From NCBI GenBank assembly GCA_014218235.1, contig CM024756.1:71422152-71486151 (forward strand): 64,000 nucleotides of DNA, read 5' to 3'. Source of the DNA: Colocasia esculenta (Eukaryota; Streptophyta; Magnoliopsida; Alismatales; Araceae). This document shows, in pieces, positions 43,291 through 53,623 of the stretch (the first letter of the stretch is position 1; each line of letters opens with the position of its first letter). A program made the position numbers and the translations under genes. The notes beneath the pieces are model-generated. The model saw only the letters and a list, made by a program, of their open reading frames with translations. It did no database searches and was not told the origin of the DNA.

Positions 43291-44003
43291 TGGAGGACCA
43301 AAATTTTTTTAGTAGGTGTGAGTTGTAACGCCCAAGAAATTTAAACCCAGAAATTTAAAGTGTTAAGAAAATAAGAAGAATATGGTTAGTATACCTTAGT
43401 GTTGTCATTAAATTGAAAGAATCAATAGTTAGGTATGATAATGGTAACGAACGTTACCCTAGTGTCGTACATCGAAATGCGTGCTTCCACAAGACGACAC
43501 TGGAAAGCAACAACGAAATAAAAATCCGAGAGCACCATAATTTTCATAAATTGTGGAGATATCAGAAATGTAATTATCTGAATTTTTCGACGTACGGATT
43601 TCAAGACTAAGTCGACGCGACCATTTTTCGGGTGATTTTTCACCTACTGTAAAATAAATTCTAAAAATTAAACTAAAATCACCATAATTTTTAAAACCAT
43701 CACATTAGTCTATGGTTAAAATTTTAGGAAAACGGACGTCGTTTGAACACATTTACTTAAAGAACTTTGGACTGGCCGAATTATGGCCAATTACAGAAAC
43801 CATTTCTGGGGAATTTTAGATGCTGACGTTACATGGGCTATGCAAGCCCATGTCATTGGGGATTAAAATCCTTACACATGGGCGGTTGACGTGTGGGTGT
43901 GAGGAAGGTTGCATGGGCCAGGTGTAAACAGTAAAAACTAAGGTGTTTTACTGTTTACACATTCGCACGGTAGGTGTCACCATGCATGGATTGGACGATG
44001 GGT

Positions 44004-44011
44004 TATAAAAG
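44004..44011 (+). promoter_or_regulatory. TATA box of the Tekay LTR
   Basis: TATAAAAG in the context GGGTTATAAAAGCC, followed by a C/T-rich leader. Confidence 0.6.
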
Positions 44012-44867
44012 CCAATCATCTCCTTCATACGCACTTTTTTTCCACTCCTTCTCCTGTTGCCTTTCCTGCTGGCATCTGCTAGATCTTCTTCCCATTCTTG
44101 TATCCTTTCTCAATTCCGGTTCCTAGTGTCGGCTACTGCTGCAACTACTTCGGTTGTTCATGCTGCAATTATAGATACTGCTATCTTGGAGTCAACCTTC
44201 TATTGGAGCTACTGTCGTTGCTAGCAAGTTATCTACGTTGGAAAGGAGTTTCTTTCACTGGGTTAGGCTCTTTAATCAAGAATCAAGTGGAAGTTCTCCT
44301 GCTTAGCAAGGTAGGGTTCATCTCCCTCTAATTCTGTTCTATCTTTCGTTCATGACAAGGAGGTCTTGATAAAGGAACAAGTTATATACCAGTAACTCCC
44401 CTGTTCCTACCTCAATTGTGATAAACACATTCATATTAGAAAGGATAAGATCCTTGTCCCACTGGGAGATCAAGATCTTTCTTCCACTTTATACTTGTTC
44501 ATGTTATGGAGTTGTGTAGAAGTCTTAACATCTTTAGAAACATGTAGGGACTTCTATTTAGTTTTATATACTTCCAATCTTGATTTAGAACTATGAAAAA
44601 CAATGTAATTTAGTGTTCATATTGTAGGATTTTCCAATAAACCATTGCTATCAAGTTCATGCTTCAATACTACACTACATTAGCTTATAGCCGGCCAAGT
44701 TCGAATTATCAATCTCTTGTTTCATCCCAATTGTTTAGCTTATAAACTACTGTGAGAACTTCAATTAGACTCTTCCATTTGACATTAAACATGTCTTGGG
44801 TTATAGGTTTTATAATTAGGGCCTTTAGAACAGATTTACAAAGCACTTCTAGAAGTTCTGCAGCTAC

Positions 44868-45043
44868 CTGTCGACAGCCAGCCCAAAGCTGTCGACATGC
44901 GCATGCTATCCAGAACCCAGATAACTGGGACTATGTGTAGCTGTCGACAGGCCCCTGGTTGCTGTTGACAGATACACACAGTCCAGAAAACCTGAGTTCT
45001 GTCTGTAGCCATCTGTCGACAGCCCCTTCTCACCTGTCGACAG
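44868..45043 (+). repeat. CTGTCGACAG array with 21/52-bp spacing
   Basis: Ten-base palindromes start at 44868, 44889 (last base changed), 44941, 44962 (CTGTTGACAG), 45013 and 45034: steps 21, 52, 21, 51, 21. The first long spacer contains CCCAG/CTGGG, as in the SIRE arrays. It lies about 0.9 kb downstream of the TATA box. Confidence 0.85.
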
Positions 45044-45504
45044 CTATGACCCTGATTCAAATTTCAGCACTTTTTCATGTGCAAATCCTCGCTTAAACTT
45101 CACCCTATTAGCCTACCAAGTTACCCTCATATTTACTTTGATATTTACTGTCATTCTACTATAAAGATCACCCACTTTGGATACCTTACTCATCATGAAT
45201 TATCCTTGAAACCGTCAACTCCGAATGGTACTCCGTTGAGTCCATTCTCCTGTATTCGGCAACTAAGTTCATATTACTTGATGACTTAAGAGTTCAAAGT
45301 CTTGAACACCTTGTGAGATATGATAAACTAATGATGATGACATTTATTGGGTCCTTGGACCCCACATGACTAAAATACTTGAGCAAATAGGGCTGGTCCA
45401 GTCCTGGGAGGAGCACCCGAATTCTTTTACTCGCCGTACGGATTGATAAAGGGCTACTGGATGTTTAGCATTCATCAACTCTGGGCATGATGGTGAGTTG
45501 ATGA

Positions 45505-45950
45505 GTGTCGATAGTCGATGCAGAGCCTCATCGATCCATCTTCTTCTTGACCAACAGCACCGGCGCTCCCCATGGGGAAGTACTTGGTCTGATGAACCCC
45601 TTTTCTAGTAGCTCCATCAGTTGCATCTTCAATTCCTTTAGCTCGGTGACATTCGGTACGGTTGACGTGATACCGGGGCGGCTCCAGGGATCAACTCTAT
45701 GGCGAAGTTGACATCACGTTCCGGGGAATCCCTGGCAGATCTTCAGGAAACACATTGGGGTAATCCTGGACTATGTGGATGTCTTCTATTTTAGAACCCT
45801 TCTTTTCAACAACTACGGCTGCTAGGAAGGAAATGCAACCTTTCCTTATCATGTTGTGGGCTGTTATTATAGCCGAGACTAGAGACATCTGTCTCTTATG
45901 TCTAATTCGGAGAATGCCAATTTAGGCAAGTCTAAAGGTAACCTCCCCTT
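45505..45950 (-). pseudogene. G1 RT N-terminal fragment
   Basis: Minus-strand frames read MSLVSAIITAHNMIRKGC, KIEDIHIVQDYPNVFPEDLP, and, after a shift, SMRLCIDYR at about 45510-45530. These are the segment between protease and RT palm of Tekay pol. It breaks off near the end of CIDYR, with unrelated plus-strand LTR DNA beyond. In G2 the matching region at 55729-56286 continues into NKYPLPRVDELFDQI. Confidence 0.7.
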
Positions 45951-45951
45951 C

Positions 45952-46291
45952 TTACAGTCGACACTTGCCCATATTGGACAACCAGTCCGCTCCCAATATT
46001 ACATCATAGCCTTCCATGGGCATACACACCAGGTCAGCTTTTAGGTTATGGTCTCCGATCATTACATCGGCCGATGGAAAGTATTGTTCAATTTCTTTTT
46101 TCTCCTGGTGGCGTTGTGACAGAGAACTCACAACCCATGGATATAGGTTTAGCATTCACAGTATCAGCAAAGTTTTGAGATATAAATGAATGAGTGGCTC
46201 CAGTATCAAATAAAACAAATGCTAATAATGAGAAAACTTGAAGGGTACCTTCTACCATGCCACCTTCCATAGCAGGTCCCTCATCACGCAA
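45952..46291 (-). pseudogene. G1 aspartic protease
   Basis: The frame 46291-46088 contains FVLFDTGATHSFISQNFAD with the D-T-G active site (near 46205); the next frame 46155-45952 continues with DVMIGDHNLKADLVCMPM and DVILGADWLS, the flap and second conserved region of Gypsy protease. A frameshift near 46095 separates the two. The family role is cleavage of the gag-pol polyprotein. Confidence 0.75.
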
Positions 46292-46306
46292 GGCTTGCAG
46301 TCGGCT

Positions 46307-47237
46307 CTATTTCTTAGGCGCATTAGGGCGCCTCTCATTCTCTTTTAGTGGCGGGCACTCGGGGATGCAGTGCTCGTGACTTCCGCAGGGCAGACATGCG
46401 CCGACTTTCCTCCAGCATTCATCAGTCGTGTGACCCGGCTTCTCGCAGTGTTTGCAGTTGCTTTTTGCTTGAGTGTTGGGTACGAAGACCTTCGGTTTCC
46501 TTTCTTGGCTGGATCCCTCCGTGATGTTGAAGGGACGCTTCTTGCCATTGGTAGGCTTAGCAGATGATTGACCCGAGGTCATTTCCTTTTTCACAAACTT
46601 CCCCTTGATACGGTCGATGAAGTCCGTAGCGTCCTCCAGCAGCTGAGCTTTCTTTACCATCTCGGCGTAGGTTTGGATGTCGAGAGGTGCTAGTTGGGTG
46701 ATGTATTGTGGCTTAAGTCCGTTGAGAAAGCGCTTAGCCTTCATTCTTTCAGTAGCTACCAAGTGTGCCGCATACCTTGCCAATCTAGAGAATTGGGCCT
46801 CATATTCATCCACAGTCAGGCTCCTCGTTTCAGAGTAACAAATTCCGTGGCCTTCCTTTCTTAGACACGCTCGGAAAAGTACTTGGAGTTGAAAGCTTCT
46901 TTAAACTCGTTGCAGGTGAATTGCCCATTCTCTATAGTAGCTTCCACTGACTCCCACCAAGTGCGGGTGTCCTTCTCCAGTTGAAATGTAGCCAGTAGCA
47001 GCTTATCCCCGGCTGCACATTGCATAACACGGAATATTCTTTTTGTTTCCTTCAGCCAGTGCTCAGCTTCATCCAGATCTGTGGATCCACTGAACCTAGG
47101 CGGGTTCAGACTTCTGAAGTTACGATGCAGATCGCCTGCACCGCACGATTACCCGCCTTGGGTAGCTTGCATGGTGGCACAAGTCAACTATTGATGGTTT
47201 GTTGCATGCCCCTCATTTGAGCACGTTCAGCAGTCAT
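46307..47237 (-). pseudogene. G1 gag with two zinc knuckles
   Basis: ATG at 47237 (MTAERAQMRGMQQTI). The frame 46813-46307 is open for 168 codons: MDEYEAQFSRLARYAAHLV, AKRFLNGLKPQYITQ (capsid), then CKHCEKPGHTTDEC and CLPCGSHEHCIPEC, two adjacent CCHC knuckles. Upstream, between 46813 and 47237, the frame is broken. It would form the capsid and bind RNA. Confidence 0.75.
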
Positions 47238-47419
47238 CTTTGTCGCTTAGTTCCTACAAAAATAACTTACTTGTATGATACTGATGTGAAATTTAATTCG
47301 TGCGTGTGTGAGTTTTTTTAGCTAGTTACCCTTGGCTCTAACCTCAACTCACATAGGTGGATAATTGACTCTAGTCGAGGCAGGTTAACCTAGATCATCC
47401 TATACTTAAGAATAACCTA

Positions 47420-47432
47420 GGCTCTGATACCA
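47420..47432 (-). promoter_or_regulatory. Primer-binding site of G1
   Basis: Minus-strand TGGTATCAGAGCC, six bases from the LTR end. Confidence 0.85.
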
Positions 47433-47438
47433 CAAAAC

Positions 47439-50400
47439 TGTCACGCCCCGACGCGGAATATCAGAACGCGAGGCAGTTGCAAGTAACATGTATAGAGCAT
47501 ATACTAGACATCAACCATTGCACATTGTATAATACTAAAGCAAACCTTTCTCATTAATAATTTCCAATGTCTAGTTATAACCACTAATATCAGAGCCAAT
47601 CTATAGGGCCTAATTACATTGAAATAAAAGTAAAGGACTAAACTTCAAACCTAACTATCACAACGCTAAACATAGATAGGATGCTAGGGTACTCATGACA
47701 TCACTCCAGGTGTTCCCGTCCTCTTGAGTGAATGGTTCATCCTCGGTCTCACCCGAGAACACAACGACAAATAACGCAGGGTGAGCGATAACGCCCAGTA
47801 GGACTTAATATCAATAGTCAAGCAAGCTTTAAGTAATAATGCATTAAAGGTAAAGTAACTTAATGATAGAGCAAGAGAGATTCAGGTAAAAGATAGCAGG
47901 ATAGCCGTGAATGAAATAGCACAACATTCCAACTATAGACTTTCTAAAAATAGCACAAGTGTCGAGAATAGCACAACAATAGCAGGATGGCCATAGCACA
48001 ATAGCACAGTATAGCAATAGCACAACGAGTATAGTATAGCACTTTGTTGGTCTTGTAGACAACGACAGAATATAGCACTTTTTGATTGTCATTTAGATAG
48101 TCGAGATAAATAGCACTCGAGTGTAATGCCAAACACTCTGATCATTTAACTCCCATGGGCACTAGCACTTTCGGGCGCACATCCCAGGACCAGATCGGGC
48201 CCTTTATATATTGCCAGGCATTGGTTATATTGTTTATTTTAGACAATCAGTCAATGGCCAATATAGAGTACCAAGAATAGATGAGTGCCCTAGATGAATA
48301 TCGAGATAGTAGAGTGAACGCGAATAGATGAGTGAATAGAGTGTAGATGAGAGCTAGTGGACATTGCACGTACCGTGTCGAGTAAACAGGCAATAGTAAC
48401 AGTTGCATAACACGTGCACTTGGTGTTGGCAGTCAGGTGGAACTCACAACCCTTCCGCTGGCCATATTAAGCACAAGCCCAGAGGTCCAGCGTGATTCAA
48501 GATGAGAGTGAACTTCTAATAGCAGTTTGGATCATATAGATCCCTAAAGGGTATCATAGGTGTTAGGGTACAACCGGCTCGTCGACCATGTGGGAATCCA
48601 TGGACAGAGGAGACTTATGGAGGCCTTGAACAAAGAGTCACTAGTCTGGCAGAAGGAGTATCCGTCGGAGAGTTCGTCCAAGTCAAGAAAGAGGGTAATT
48701 ATAGAAACAAGTGCTCGACGTTCTAGAGGAGTTCTAGAACAGTGGAGCGTCGAGATCGGTGTTTCAAAAGAACACGAAAATGAGAACAAGTTCATTTATA
48801 ATTAAGGTAATTTAATACATAAATTACCAGATACATCATGTCACATGTTCATGCCAATTAAGTCATGTTTGGATGGTTCAAGTGTGTGCATGTGTCATGA
48901 ACTCATGGATGGAAAGTAGTCATGTGTATGTATTTTAAATCACATATAAAAGTTCAATTTATATTAAGTGCATTTACTGCGGTATAACTGAGATTAAAGG
49001 GTATAAGCACAGTAGAAATTTGAGTATTTGCAAAACAGGGGGTCTTTCTGCAAAAACCTGTGAACGCGACGCACCCATGGAAGGGTTGCGATGGGTTCAG
49101 GGTAGAATGTGACAGAGCCTTGCGGGAATTGCGACGGGGTGTTCAGAACCGACGCTGAGAACGCGACAGGGTCATGTGAGGAACGCGACAGGACAGGCAC
49201 AGCGATCGCGACGTCGCCTCCTATCACGTTCAGAACGTGACGGGAAGGCTATCGCAATCCGACCACAGAATGCGGCCTATCGGGCCGTCGTGTTCTGGTG
49301 GTCTGTGCCTGAGTCCGACAGGAATCAGACAGGACCTTGGATTGCGGGCCAAACTTAAACAAATTGACACAGGAGGCTTTAGAAATTGAGAACAAATCGT
49401 ATAGTGCATGAAAAATTGTGAAACCAAAACTAAACGACTCTAGACAGGCCAAGGTACATGCAGTATATAGGAATTTGAAACTACAAAGGTTTCGACATGC
49501 TTCAGTCAAGTTAAACAGGAAGTTCATGGAACAGGGATCAGTGAGAGAAAAATAATTAATTTTCCCACTAGAGTATATGAAAATTAGGGATTGTAGGGGC
49601 AAAAGAAGGCTACAGCATCAGATCATCCAGTAAAACTTTCTTGGCATGATATCAAGTATACGTGGAGAACAAGATTTAACATGGGGGTTCGGGGTTAGGA
49701 CGGGTGCAGAACTTCGAAAATCAAGAAGTAAATATTGACTCGATGATAAATCATGAAACTTGAGGGTATGTCATAATGATGGGAAGAATCTACAGTTAAA
49801 ATTTTATAGTTTATGCTCGTGAGAATGCCTACCTTGACTCGATTTTCTCTCCTAGGGCAAGAACTTGAAGAACTCGGGATGAAACTTGAGAGAGACTTCT
49901 TCTCCACGAATTCCCCTCCTAGACTCTTCCCACGTCCAACAATCCCTTGGCACGAACTAAGGCCGCCTTGGGGTGAATAAGAGAGTATTTAAGCTCTTTC
50001 CCTTTCAATTTCCTAATAGGACTCAAATTCCTATTAATTTCGAGATTTCCTATTCTCTACCTTCCTTCTAAGCCTTCCTCATCCTAATTGAGTGGGGAAG
50101 AGAGCCAAATCCGTGGCCAATCATTTAAGGTAGGTTTAGGATTCCATTCCAACTCAAACTTCCTTTTAAATGCATTAAATGCTTCTTTTATAATTAAGCA
50201 TTATTTTAGTTACGAATTTAGGGTAATTTCCCATTATTCCCCTTTTAAAAATTCCTATTTTGGCCCACTAAATTCTATTAGGTCCATTTAATAAAGTCCA
50301 ATACTTCTATTCATTTAATGGGTTTTATTTATTTCCCTTTCCATTAATTTCCTATGTCATTTATTTTCTTTTAATTGAATTTTCTAATAAATTTTAATAT

Positions 50401-50442
50401 TATGTAAATTTTTATTTTTGTTCAAAAATTTAGGTTGCTACA
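47439..50442 (-). repeat. G1 5' LTR (3004 bp)
   Basis: On the minus strand it starts TGTAGCAACC (50442) and ends GGCGTGACA (47439). About 1.5 kb from 47439 aligns with the G2 LTR from 57843. It has a TATA-like TTAAATA on the minus strand at 49992-49986, and a GCGAC array at 49063-49240. No gene. Confidence 0.75.
49063..49240 (-). repeat. GAACGCGAC motif array in G1 LTR
   Basis: Plus-strand starts of GCGAC or near variants: 49067, 49088 (GCGAT), 49109 (GTGAC), 49131, 49163, 49185, 49208; common steps 21-23 bp. It ends with the palindrome GCGACGTCGC (49208-49217) and the hairpin TCACGTTC-A-GAACGTGA (49224-49240). Confidence 0.65.
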
Positions 50443-51137
50443 AATGGTGATTACAGAACTTCAAAAATACAGAACAAAAGATTGGCTCGATGAAAATCAT
50501 GAACAAGAGGGCTTTTGTTCCTGGGGTTTGGAATAATCTACAGACGAATTTAATTGCGTTTAGCTTGCGAGAATGCCTACCTTTGAGTCGTTTTATCTTC
50601 TAGGGTTTAGAACTCGAAGTGCAGAAGCTGGGGCTTGAGCAATCCTTCTCCCCACGAGTTATTCCTCTTCTTGGCCTCCTCTCCACGTCCAGCAAGCCCC
50701 AGCAACGAGTTAGGGTCGGCCATGGAGAGATTGGGGAGTATTTAAGCTCCTTGGTTTCCCTTTCCAATATTGACTCTAATTCCCCTTTAATTACGAGATT
50801 TCCTAATTCCTCTCAACCTTCCAAGCTTCACCTCCTATTGGGTTAGGTTGGGATGCAATTTTGTGGCTAACTAATTGGGGTAGGGCTAGGAATCCAATTC
50901 CAACCCAAATTACTTATTTTAATAATTAATAATTCTTTTCTATTTAGGTAATAATTAAAATACGAATTTAGGGTATTTTCCTATTATTCTACTTTTGAAA
51001 ATCCCTATTTTGACCCAATAAATTATATATGGTCCATTTAGCAAAGCCCATCACTCCTTTCGTTTAATGGTTTTAATTAATTCCTTTTTCTTTTAAATTT
51101 CCCATTTATTTAATTCTTGAAAAATCGGTTGCTACAT
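50443..51137 (-). repeat. G2 3' LTR fragment
   Basis: It starts TGTAGCAACC on the minus strand after the polypurine tract and aligns with the first 740 bp or so of the G1 LTR, including a TATA-like TTAAATA at 50745-50739. The abutting copies create a tandem pair of LTR promoters 753 bp apart. Confidence 0.75.
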
Positions 51138-51153
51138 CCTCCCCTCTTAAAAG
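51138..51153 (-). promoter_or_regulatory. Polypurine tract of G2
   Basis: Minus-strand TTTTAAGAGGGGAGGA directly before TGTAGC. Confidence 0.8.
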
Positions 51154-51159
51154 AATTTG

Positions 51160-52460
51160 GTCCCCAAATTCATATGACCATAATAGAGAGAATGTCTTAC
51201 CGAAAAGATCGGCGTAATTTCGCCTGATGATTCCTTCAGGTTCCCATGTGGCTTCTCCATTCCACGATTATTCCACAGAACTTTAACCACATGGATGGGA
51301 CGGTTGCTGAGTTGTTGCACCTTTCGTTCAAGTATCTTGACTGGCGTCTCTTCGTATGTCATGTCCTTGTTCAGTACCAACTTCTCATAGAGAATAACGT
51401 GCGTAGGGTCGTACACATATTTTCTTAGCATGGAAACATGAAAGACATTGTGTACACATGCCAGATCTGGTGGCAATGCCAACAGGTAAGCTACCTCACC
51501 AACCTTTTCGGGCACTTCAAAAGGACCGATGAATCTTGGACTGAGCTTTCCTTTAACACCAAATCTTTGGATGCCATGGGTAGGGGATACCTTTAAGAGT
51601 GCATGGTCTCCCACTTGAAATTCTAAAGCTCGCCTCCTCTTGTCAGCATAACTCTTTTGTCTGGACTGAGCAATCTTGAGCCAATCTCTAAGCACTTGTA
51701 TATCCCTGGTTGTATTTTGTATCATGTCGGGCCTAACCATTGTTGTTCTCCAACTTCATTCCAGCATGCAGGAGATCTACAGTTTCTACCATAAAGTGTG
51801 TCGAATGGTGCCATTTTAATACTCGCCTGGTAACTGTTGTTATAGGCGAACTCGATCAAAGATAATGCTCATTCCAGTAGCCTCGGAAATCTATGGTGCA
51901 GGCTCTTAACATATCTTCTACTATCTGGTTGGTTCTCTCAGTTTGTCCATCAGTTTGCGGGTGAAATGCGGTACTAAAATTGAGCTTAGTACCAAGTGCA
52001 GTCTACAGTCCCTTACAGAAATGAGACATGAACTCGGATCTCGATCCGAGACAATGGATGATGGCACTCCATGAAGTCGCATGATCTCTTTGACATATAA
52101 TGCGGCTAGTACCTCTACCGACCACTTACTCTTTATAGGTAGGAAGTGTGCGGATTTGGTTAATCGGTCAACAATGACCCATATGGCGTCGAGTCCACCA
52201 TGAGCTTGGGTAAACCCTTGATGAAGTCCATGCCAATGCTTTCCCATTTCCACTCAGGAATATCTAGTGGTCTCAGTACGCCTGCAGGGTGCATATGTTC
52301 GGCCTTTACCTATTGGAAAGTAAGGCAATGAGCGGCATGCTCGGCTACCTCTCTCTTCATATTCGGCCACAAAATGTTCTTTTCATGTCTTGATACATTT
52401 TGGTACCTTCAGGATGAATAGTATACTTCATCTTGTGAGCTTCATCCATTAACTTCCTCT
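51160..52460 (-). pseudogene. G2 integrase and chromodomain-like tail
   Basis: From high to low coordinates: HPEGTKMYQDMK-like zinc-binding text (about 52400), GMDFIKGLPK (first Asp, about 52215), DAIWVIVDRLTKSAHFLPIK (52180), VPSSIVSDRDP (second Asp), a broken Glu region (about 51950), EFAYNNSYQ-like text, then the open frame 51740-51147: KSYADKRRRALEFQVGDHAL, VSPTHGIQRFGVKGKLSPRF, VHNVFHVSMLRKYVYDP and a tail with VKILERKVQQLSNRPIHVVK that resembles the start of a chromodomain before a frameshift. A chromodomain would guide insertion to marked chromatin. Confidence 0.75.
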
Positions 52461-53620
52461 TCAGTTCTTCATTATCTGGGACACATGTTCTTCTTGGAAT
52501 ACGAGCCTTCCATCTTTGGTCATTACAAAATCAGGTCTTTCAGCTAAGGTTTCTTTGATACGAACCAAGAATGGATCATTGTCTTGTTGAGCTTTGATCT
52601 CTTCTAGCATGTCAGATTGAATCTTGATATTGGCAACCAAGACTCGATCATCCTTTTGTTCAATATTCAAGTCTAACCTTGAAAATTGTTCTAGTAGTTT
52701 CATCTCGCCGAGGACTATACTTGATAGCGATGCCATTGGCTTCCTACTAAGAGCATCAGCCACAACATTTCCCTTCCTGGATGGTACTAGATGTTGAAAT
52801 CAAAATCTTTTAGGTATTCAAGCCATCTTCTCTGCCTCATGTTAAGTTCCTTCTGAGAAAATAAATACTTTAAGCTCTTATGGTCTGAGTAGACAGTGAA
52901 TTGCTCGCCATACAAATAATGTCTCCAGATTTTCAAGGCAAAGACCACGATAGCCAACTCTAGATCATGCACAGGGTAGTTGACTTCATGCGTCTTCAGT
53001 GTCTTGAAGAATAGGCAATGACTTTATCCTTCTGCATTAATACACAGCCAAGCCCAATTCCTGAGGCGTCAGTGTAGTCAGAGAAATCTTCTCCCTCTAT
53101 TGGAAGAGCGAGAACAGGTGCTGAGGTAAGACAGTCTTTTAGAGTTTGGAAACTCTTCTCACATTCTTTACTCTAGGAGTAGGGATTCTCCTTTCGTGTT
53201 AGACGCGTGAGAGGTACGGTGATATTGGAGAAGTTCTTTATGAACCGCCTGTAGTAACCAGCCAGTCCTAAGAAGCTTCTGATTTCTGTGACGTTGGTTG
53301 GTCTCTCCCATTTGAGTACGGCTTCGACTTTGGAGGGATCAACGGAGATGCCGTCCTTGGAGATGAATGGCCCAAGAAGGACACTTCTTCGAGCCAGAAA
53401 TTCGCACTTGCTCAGCTTTGCGTACAGTTTGTTGTCTAGCAAGACTTGCAGTGCTATCTTCAGGTGTTCTTCATGATCTTCTTTGGTCTTTGAATATATG
53501 AGGATATCATCGATGAAGACGACCACGAACTTGTCAAGGTATGGCCGGTATATGCTGTTCATGAGTTGCATAAAGGCTGCAAGAGCATTGGTTAGACCAA
53601 AAGGCATAACGACGAATTCA
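52461..53620 (-). pseudogene. G2 reverse transcriptase (C-terminal part) and RNase H
   Basis: The minus-strand sequence resumes at 53618 after the solo LTR: EFVVMPFGLTNALAAFMQLM, FVVVFIDDILIYSKTKEDHE (FIDD catalytic pair, about 53500), FLGLAGYYRRFIKNFSNI to 53173. A stop near 53176 and shifts follow, then RNase H text (ELAIVVFALKIWRHYLYGEQ, YSDHKSLKYLFSQKELNMRQ; 52972-52787) and the linker MADALSRKPMASLSSIVLGE (52763-52461). Confidence 0.8.
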
Positions 53621-53623
53621 TAG
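53619..53623 (+). repeat. Target-site duplication, left copy
   Basis: CATAG, identical to 55724-55728. Confidence 0.9.

Larger units (their letters stand above)
43324..45490 (+). repeat. Tekay-type 3' LTR, truncated
   Basis: It starts TGTAACGCCC after the pol tail. A TATA box TATAAAAG lies at 44004, a CTGTCGACAG array at 44868-45043, and a decayed GTCCTTGGACCCC block at about 45352. It ends without a clear CA where minus-strand pol of the next element begins. Confidence 0.65.
45505..50442 (-). mobile_element. Tekay-type Gypsy element G1, 3' truncated
   Basis: On the minus strand: LTR (50442-47439), primer site, gag, protease and the start of RT, ending at about 45505 next to the plus-strand LTR. 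The rest of pol and the 3' LTR are absent. Same family as G2. Confidence 0.75.
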
